From: an uncultured Porphyromonadaceae bacterium
GTDB lineage: Bacteria > Bacteroidota > Bacteroidia > Bacteroidales > Muribaculaceae
Reading direction: 5' to 3'
Assembly: GCA_947175225.1 (NCBI GenBank)
Contig: CAMWLX010000106.1
Location: 1 to 9,518, forward strand
DNA length: 9,518 nt
Shown here piece by piece: positions 5,660 to 9,518 of the stretch (its first letter is position 1; each line of letters opens with the position of its first letter). The notes under the pieces were generated by a model, which searched no databases, was not told the DNA's origin, and saw only the letters and a program-made list of their open reading frames with translations. The translations under genes and the position numbers were made by a program.

Positions 5660-8600
5660 TCAATTCATTACTACTTTAGATAACGACACGAGAGTGTATG
5701 TTATTATCGGTGGTTGTGATGAGTTTACCTTCTCAAATGCCGCATCTTTAGACATGAGTAGCATTTTAAGACGGTTATTCGCCAGTTGAAGTCTGTTTTT
5801 GGCTCGGGCAACCTCTTTTTCATCGCTAAGCCACTCGATGTTCTGTTCTTCATCACGTATGTTTCGTTCCTCTTTCTTTATACGTGCGTCATAATATTCT
5901 TTGAGCTGACGGAGGCGCAGTTCTCGCTGAGAGTCATCTTTAATGGCAATCTCAGCCTTCTTTGCGATTACATAGTCGGAGATAAAGGCGGTAAAATCAC
6001 TTTCCATATTGGCACAAGCATCCGCAGACAAGTTGTCAGAAATATCACTCGTTTCTAGAAATTTGGCATTGTCTTGAATGTCTCCAAATATTTTCATATT
6101 GATAACTTCATCAGTTATTGTCATATCCTTGTCAACATTATATAAGACAGGCACGAGAATATCTGATGATACCTCCTTACCCATAATCTTCCTTTTGGTT
6201 GATACAGAATATACGGCCAGGTAATAAACTCCTTTTTGTATTTCTGTTCCCTCAGGAATACGATAGCCTAATTGAAAAGTTTTTCCAATATCAATTATCG
6301 CCTCTTTGAAATGAACCGATGCCGCTATTATTATCGGATTGTATATGTTTACATAGTCAGTATACTTGTTATCAAAAGCATATTCCTGTTCAAAGGTAAG
6401 AACTCTCTTCCCAGTTTCTCGGAAATCTTCAAGAATGTCCTGCCGATATGCTCTGAACAAATCTTCAAAATCCGAACTAAGCGGTTGATTCGCAGATATA
6501 AAATTAGTCAGGACATTAGGAGTGCTTTTCGGAACGCCGAAAGAATATTCATGGGAATTTACTCGCTCAAACACACAGGTTTTAAGTTTTTCGGCAACGA
6601 GCATCCTGACATAGTTTTTCAATTCCTCCTCCGTAACATATAGCTTTTGATCTCGGATTTTGCTAATCTCATTCTGGAAATAGATATCATTGGAGAGTGC
6701 ATTAGTCATGCCTTCCTCAACTTGGTCTAATTGTATTTTCTGATTTTCTATAGCTTTTTCGATGTCTCTAATTTTCTTCTCTTGAGCAGCTTTTGACAGG
6801 TTCATGCCATAAAGGTCATTCTCAAGTTTAAGAAACGACTCGGTCATTTCTTCAAGAATCATCTCCAGATCGCCGATAACCCCTTGAAACACTCCTATGC
6901 GTTCAAGAAGTCGGTCGTATATCAATTCCTGTATTGAATCCCGTACCACAAGATTATAGATGTGCACTTGTGCAGCCTTTTGTCCGAAACGATCAATACG
7001 ACCGATACGCTGTTCTACAACCATCGGATTCCACGGGAGGTCATAGTTGACCAGATGAGAACAGAACTGCATATCAAGGCCCTCCGAACCAACTTCAGTG
7101 GAAAGAAGTACACAGAAATCGCGGGAAGCCTTGAACTCCTGAATTATCTTCTCTCGTTCCTTTATGTCGCCATGAATAGCAAATACCTTGTAGCCCATTT
7201 TCTGGAGTCTAATTGCAAGGTATCTTACAGTGAACTTAAAGATAGAGAAAACTATCACCTTCGATGCTCCGGCTGCCTTAACTCCATCGAAAATTTCGAC
7301 AAGGTTATCTATTTTTGCATCAGGAAGATTATTTTGAGAGGACACATCGTTAGAGAAGGCTTCAACATCGCAGTCATTCTCGGTGAACAACCGATAGCCA
7401 TTGATACTGCTTGCTACCATTCGCTTCTTCTGTATAAGTCCGAGAATCGAACCTTTAGGAATTATTTCTTCTCCATATATGTCGTATTCCACTCCACCTT
7501 TACTTTCCAGATAATTGTCGATTACTTCATCGTAAATCTCCCGTTCACTCGCCGAAAGACAAATGTTTATCTTGTGGGCCTTGCGTTCCGTCTGCTGTCT
7601 TTCATCAGTTGATACCTCTCGCTTACGAGTCCTTGAAAACACGTTGTTTATTGAACTCATAGCGGATATATCGTTCTGCAACTGAGCTCTTAATGCAAGT
7701 GAGTCTTCCATGTCAAGCATCTCTAAGATTTTTTCATACAATGGAATACCGGAGTACAACTCTTTTACTGCTGAATCTGTAGAATATGTCAACTCTCCAA
7801 TCTCATGGGTCTCTTTGATTTCGCTGGTGGTCAACAATTCCTTAATAGCAGACAATGGCTCATTTGCATTAAGCATGGAGATTGCTTTTACAAACGGTCT
7901 GTTAGCACTTATGAGGTTACGAAATACTTCTTGATTATCAAAGTCATAAGGCTCAAGAAGATGCAGTAGGTTATACAAGTCGTTTTCACCGAGCATAATA
8001 GGAGTAGCGGTAAGAAACACTACGGAATCCGCATAGTCAAGCATGCGTGTCATGCCTCTGTATGTCTGTGTATCGTTATTACGCATCTTATGTGCCTCAT
8101 CGCACAACACAACAGAATATTTGCGTTGACCGGATTGCAGAAACTCTATCAAGGCATTAGTTGGTCCCGTATCGTCGTTACTCTTGCTGTCATCCTTTCT
8201 TTTCGCCCGGATTTTCTCATAGTTCAGAATTCCTCTGGCATTTTGCGGATGTGCTTTCAGGTCTTCAACTGCATCAATCAGAGATTCGTATATCTTGAAT
8301 GAAAGTCCAAACTTTTCTTGCAGCTCGGTCTGCCACTTGATTTTAAGAGAATTAGGACAAACAATCAAGGCGGTCTTAAATTCCTCTCTGGCTTTCAGTT
8401 CGAGAAGTATATGACCAGCTTCAATAGTCTTACCGAGGCCTACTTCATCAGCGATGAGGATACGGCGAGTATGAGAATTGAGAAATTTCAGCAGAGGCTT
8501 GAACTGATATGCTTTAAATAAGGTCTTAGAGGCTTTAAGTGAAGAGATCGTATTATTATTGGAATTATTGATTTTGTATGTCGTGTTGACAAGTACAAAC

Positions 8601-8818
8601 TGGTCACGATTGCCAAAAATTCCCTTGTGCACACGTTCAAAAGGGTTTTCAATTTCAAAGAACCCGTCAAGATTCTGTTCCAGACAGGTTTCGAGCGATT
8701 CATTATATCTTACACGATACAACTGACGTCCACGGGCAGGAGGACAGACCTCACACACGACACCTTTTTGTTGTGTCACTATATTAAGAACCGAGTCGCC
8801 GCATGAGAATTTAGCCAT
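5660..8818 (-). CDS. SNF2/RapA-type superfamily 2 helicase with KOW-like N-terminus
   Basis: This 1052-residue protein is a full SF2 helicase of the SNF2 type. All motifs are visible: a Q-motif-like YQ at 104-105, motif I DEVGLGKTIEAG at 124-135, Ia LIVCPNSLKIKW at 151-162, II DEAH at 240-243, III LTATPI at 269-274, IV KVIVFSIF at 520-527, V STEVGSEGLD at 573-582, and VI QRIGRIDRFGQ at 603-613. Residues 1-40 (GDSVLNI...KGVVCEV...YRVRYN) look like a KOW/Tudor-type SH3 barrel, as in RapA-like proteins. After the motor come coiled coils (about 655-705 and 960-1025) around a mixed domain of unknown identity. The motor is expected to translocate on double-stranded DNA and remodel bound proteins. 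It is the first gene of a two-gene unit with the Hsp70-like ATPase. The DISARM helicase DrmD is a comparable motor, but no DISARM partners are present. The ATG start has no clear Shine-Dalgarno but fits the SH3 start. Confidence 0.9.
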   Translation of the reverse strand: MAKFSCGDSVLNIVTQQKGVVCEVCPPARGRQLYRVRYNESLETCLEQNLDGFFEIENPFERVHKGIFGNRDQFVLVNTTYKINNSNNNTISSLKASKTLFKAYQFKPLLKFLNSHTRRILIADEVGLGKTIEAGHILLELKAREEFKTALIVCPNSLKIKWQTELQEKFGLSFKIYESLIDAVEDLKAHPQNARGILNYEKIRAKRKDDSKSNDDTGPTNALIEFLQSGQRKYSVVLCDEAHKMRNNDTQTYRGMTRMLDYADSVVFLTATPIMLGENDLYNLLHLLEPYDFDNQEVFRNLISANRPFVKAISMLNANEPLSAIKELLTTSEIKETHEIGELTYSTDSAVKELYSGIPLYEKILEMLDMEDSLALRAQLQNDISAMSSINNVFSRTRKREVSTDERQQTERKAHKINICLSASEREIYDEVIDNYLESKGGVEYDIYGEEIIPKGSILGLIQKKRMVASSINGYRLFTENDCDVEAFSNDVSSQNNLPDAKIDNLVEIFDGVKAAGASKVIVFSIFKFTVRYLAIRLQKMGYKVFAIHGDIKEREKIIQEFKASRDFCVLLSTEVGSEGLDMQFCSHLVNYDLPWNPMVVEQRIGRIDRFGQKAAQVHIYNLVVRDSIQELIYDRLLERIGVFQGVIGDLEMILEEMTESFLKLENDLYGMNLSKAAQEKKIRDIEKAIENQKIQLDQVEEGMTNALSNDIYFQNEISKIRDQKLYVTEEELKNYVRMLVAEKLKTCVFERVNSHEYSFGVPKSTPNVLTNFISANQPLSSDFEDLFRAYRQDILEDFRETGKRVLTFEQEYAFDNKYTDYVNIYNPIIIAASVHFKEAIIDIGKTFQLGYRIPEGTEIQKGVYYLAVYSVSTKRKIMGKEVSSDILVPVLYNVDKDMTITDEVINMKIFGDIQDNAKFLETSDISDNLSADACANMESDFTAFISDYVIAKKAEIAIKDDSQRELRLRQLKEYYDARIKKEERNIRDEEQNIEWLSDEKEVARAKNRLQLANNRLKMLLMSKDAAFEKVNSSQPPIITYTLVSLSKVVMN

Positions 8819-8894
8819 AACTATTTAATATGTCTAAAATTGTCTTTAAAGAATAAAAGTCATACCATTAAAGCTCATATATGAATGACTACAT

Positions 8895-8918
8895 AAAAAA
8901 AGAACACCCGTGTAACAT
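8895..8918 (-). terminator. Weak candidate intrinsic terminator ending the hairpin-rich RNA
   Basis: On the minus strand GATGTTACACGGGTGTTC runs straight into seven T. The local hairpin (ACA-CGGG-TGT) is short. However, both GATGTT and TGTTCT can pair with AGAACATC further upstream (8986-8993), which would give a stronger closing stem next to the T tract. It lies 76 bases before the helicase ATG, so full termination there would leave the helicase needing read-through or another promoter. None with a TAnnTTTG box is seen in 8819-8894. Confidence 0.35.
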
Positions 8919-9100
8919 CTGAAGGCCGACCTTATCGAGCTATGCTCGCTTTGCAACTGCAAAGAACGCCTGTAACGACTACAAGGATGTTCTCAAAGGT
9001 TTTCGGCTCTCGCCTTAAGTCTTTTTTGTTTACTGATTCTTTGCCGAGGCAAAGCGACCAAAGGTCGATGAGGTCATTTTCAGATAAGCGTTACTTAGTT
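8895..9100 (-). ncRNA. Candidate multi-hairpin structured RNA or leader upstream of the helicase
   Basis: Read on the minus strand, this stretch holds a chain of small hairpins, five of them touching or nearly touching one another. In transcription order these are: 9067-9055, CGACC/GGTCG with a 3-base loop; 9054-9039, CTTTGC/GCAAAG with a CTCG loop; 9019-8992, an outer CTTAA/TTGAG stem around GGC-GAGA-GCC (a GNRA loop); 8993-8963, AGAAC/GTTCT around CTTGTA/TACAGG; 8964-8949, CTTTGC/GCAAAG; 8948-8936, CGAGC/GCTCG; and 8933-8922, AAGG/CCTT. Seven T follow at 8901-8895. A promoter-like -7 box precedes it and the helicase ATG is 76 bases beyond. No P4 core of RNase P and no tmRNA feature is seen. 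It may be a small RNA, a leader with attenuation, or simply hairpin-rich DNA. I know no family that it fits. Confidence 0.5.
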
Positions 9101-9101
9101 G

Positions 9102-9109
9102 CAAAATTA
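9102..9109 (-). promoter_or_regulatory. Candidate Bacteroidales -7 promoter box upstream of the helicase leader
   Basis: The minus strand reads TAATTTTG, an exact TAnnTTTG match, in an AT-rich stretch. Transcription would start near 9095 and run through the hairpin-rich segment toward the helicase and Hsp70-like genes. No clear TTTG -33 element is found at the expected distance. It is the only exact -7 match noticed upstream of the helicase. Confidence 0.45.
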
Positions 9110-9275
9110 GTAAATTTTTCGGAGATTACAGCTATAAATCAGTCGGAAATTTTGTGTGCAGAGTGCTGACTAAAGGGGGGTGGATGTTTTTGTGTGAGGA
9201 TTGATACTCAAAGACCAGATGTCGGGGTTTTGTCTTTGTTTGGGTATTATTATGTGGGGACGTAGATTGTTCTGT
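9110..9275. other. Intergenic stretch with no recognised feature
   Basis: These 166 bases separate the small membrane ORF from the promoter-like box. They include a run of six G at 9175-9180 (plus strand). I see no open frame of note, no terminator hairpin with a T tract, and no repeat. Confidence 0.5.
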
Positions 9276-9419
9276 TCAGTTGGTTATGCTGCTTATCAGG
9301 TAGAGTGCCAGTAAGGCTATGGCGAGGGAGGCGATGATGGATTTGAGCCATTGGAGGTTTCCTTTCTTGAAAGCCCTGATAATTGAATCGAGATTGAAAT
9401 AGCTTTTACTTTTGAGCAT
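9276..9419 (-). CDS. Putative 47-residue single-span membrane protein
   Basis: This short reading frame was found by translating the minus strand by hand. It starts at ATG 9419 and ends with TGA at 9278-9276. The product has a basic, hydrophilic N-terminus (MLKSKSYFNLDSIIRAFKKG), then one strongly hydrophobic helix of about 20 residues (SIIASLAIALLALYLISSI), and ends TN. A positive N-terminal side followed by one transmembrane helix fits a small inner-membrane protein, with the amphipathic segment FNLDSIIRAFKK lying on the membrane surface. Codons ending in C or G inside an AT-rich surrounding support real coding use. No Shine-Dalgarno is visible, which is normal here. I do not recognise a family. 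It could be independent of the helicase unit or a small effector of it. Chance is possible at this length, but the amino acid make-up is convincing. Confidence 0.55.
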   Translation of the reverse strand: MLKSKSYFNLDSIIRAFKKGNLQWLKSIIASLAIALLALYLISSITN

Positions 9420-9518
9420 TTGAGTATTATGCAATTCAGATATTAGATAATTTAGATATTTATATTAATGTCACTAAAATAAGGTCATGATGCCTATATA
9501 GCCCGACGATAATTCTGG
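9420..9518. other. AT-rich intergenic end of window
   Basis: These 99 bases are AT-rich. One minus-strand frame is open from the window edge to a TAG at 9474 (14 codons) and could be the tail of a gene lying outside, but this is too short to judge. Nothing else is recognised. Confidence 0.4.

Noticed and set aside
6962..7612. 216-codon open frame on the plus strand
   Set aside because: It lies wholly inside the helicase gene on the opposite strand. The helicase frame carries all SF2 motifs there, and the antisense product has no recognisable pattern, so it is a shadow frame.
8488..8703. 71-codon minus-strand frame inside the helicase
   Set aside because: It is out of frame with the helicase over its KOW-like and early motor segment and has no independent features.
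5660..8818. DISARM drmD assignment for the helicase
   Set aside because: The SNF2-type motor is comparable, but no drmA, drmB, drmC or methyltransferase gene is in the window, and the partner is an Hsp70-like protein.
8895..9100. CRISPR array or retron msr-msd in the hairpin-rich segment
   Set aside because: There are no regularly spaced repeats with unique spacers, and no reverse transcriptase gene lies in the window.
8942..9169. 75-codon plus-strand frame over the hairpin region
   Set aside because: Its sequence follows the palindromes and has no protein-like pattern. The T tract and the -7 box point to minus-strand transcription.
9474..9518. 3' end of an upstream gene (14 codons then TAG on the minus strand)
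   Set aside because: It is too short to tell from chance and has no recognisable residues.

Overview
Organism. The window is AT-rich and carries no rRNA, tRNA or core gene. It looks like an accessory (defence or mobile-element-rich) region of a member of the Bacteroidales. Three things point there: two exact matches to the Bacteroidales -7 promoter consensus (TAnnTTTG) in the two intergenic places where a promoter is expected, the general absence of strong Shine-Dalgarno sites, and the gene content (Bro-N, RhuM, Schlafen AlbA_2/GHKL, tandem DUF3791). Genus cannot be decided from the sequence. Every gene I can support is on the minus strand, so the window reads from right to left.

Layout in transcription order. 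(1) 9518-9110: a 47-residue single-span membrane ORF (9419-9276) in otherwise featureless DNA. (2) 9109-8895: a promoter-like -7 box, then about 200 nt packed with seven short perfect or near-perfect hairpins and ending in seven T. This is a candidate unnamed structured RNA, either a free small RNA or the 5' leader of the next gene. (3) 8818-5660: a 1052-residue SNF2/RapA-type helicase with an N-terminal KOW/SH3-like segment and C-terminal coiled coils. (4) 5655-3820: four bases later, a 611-residue Hsp70/actin-fold ATPase without a substrate-binding domain but with a large coiled-coil insert that carries one motif three times. (5) 3697-2411: two small DUF3791-family proteins followed by a DUF2971 protein overlapping by four bases, laid out like a toxin-antitoxin cassette. 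(6) 2339-2117: a decayed 5' fragment of a RhuM-family gene. (7) 2116-314: a Schlafen AlbA_2 plus GHKL-ATPase protein whose GTG start lies at the junction with the RhuM remnant. (8) 313-176: a short gap with 12-bp tandem repeats. (9) 175-1: the first 58 codons of a Bro-N (phage antirepressor-like) protein running off the window.

How the parts may work together. The helicase and Hsp70-like genes are almost certainly one transcriptional unit and probably one machine: a DNA-translocating ATPase paired with an ATP-switch protein. That architecture resembles bacterial anti-phage systems, although I cannot name a known system from sequence alone. The DUF3791-DUF3791-DUF2971 block has its own candidate promoter and may be a separate toxin-antitoxin-like unit. 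RhuM, Schlafen/GHKL and Bro-N genes are typical passengers of Bacteroidales islands, and the RhuM debris shows that the locus has been rearranged. The strongest candidates for something undescribed are the multi-hairpin leader RNA, the helicase/Hsp70 pair with its triplicated insert motif, and the DUF3791 pair joined to DUF2971.
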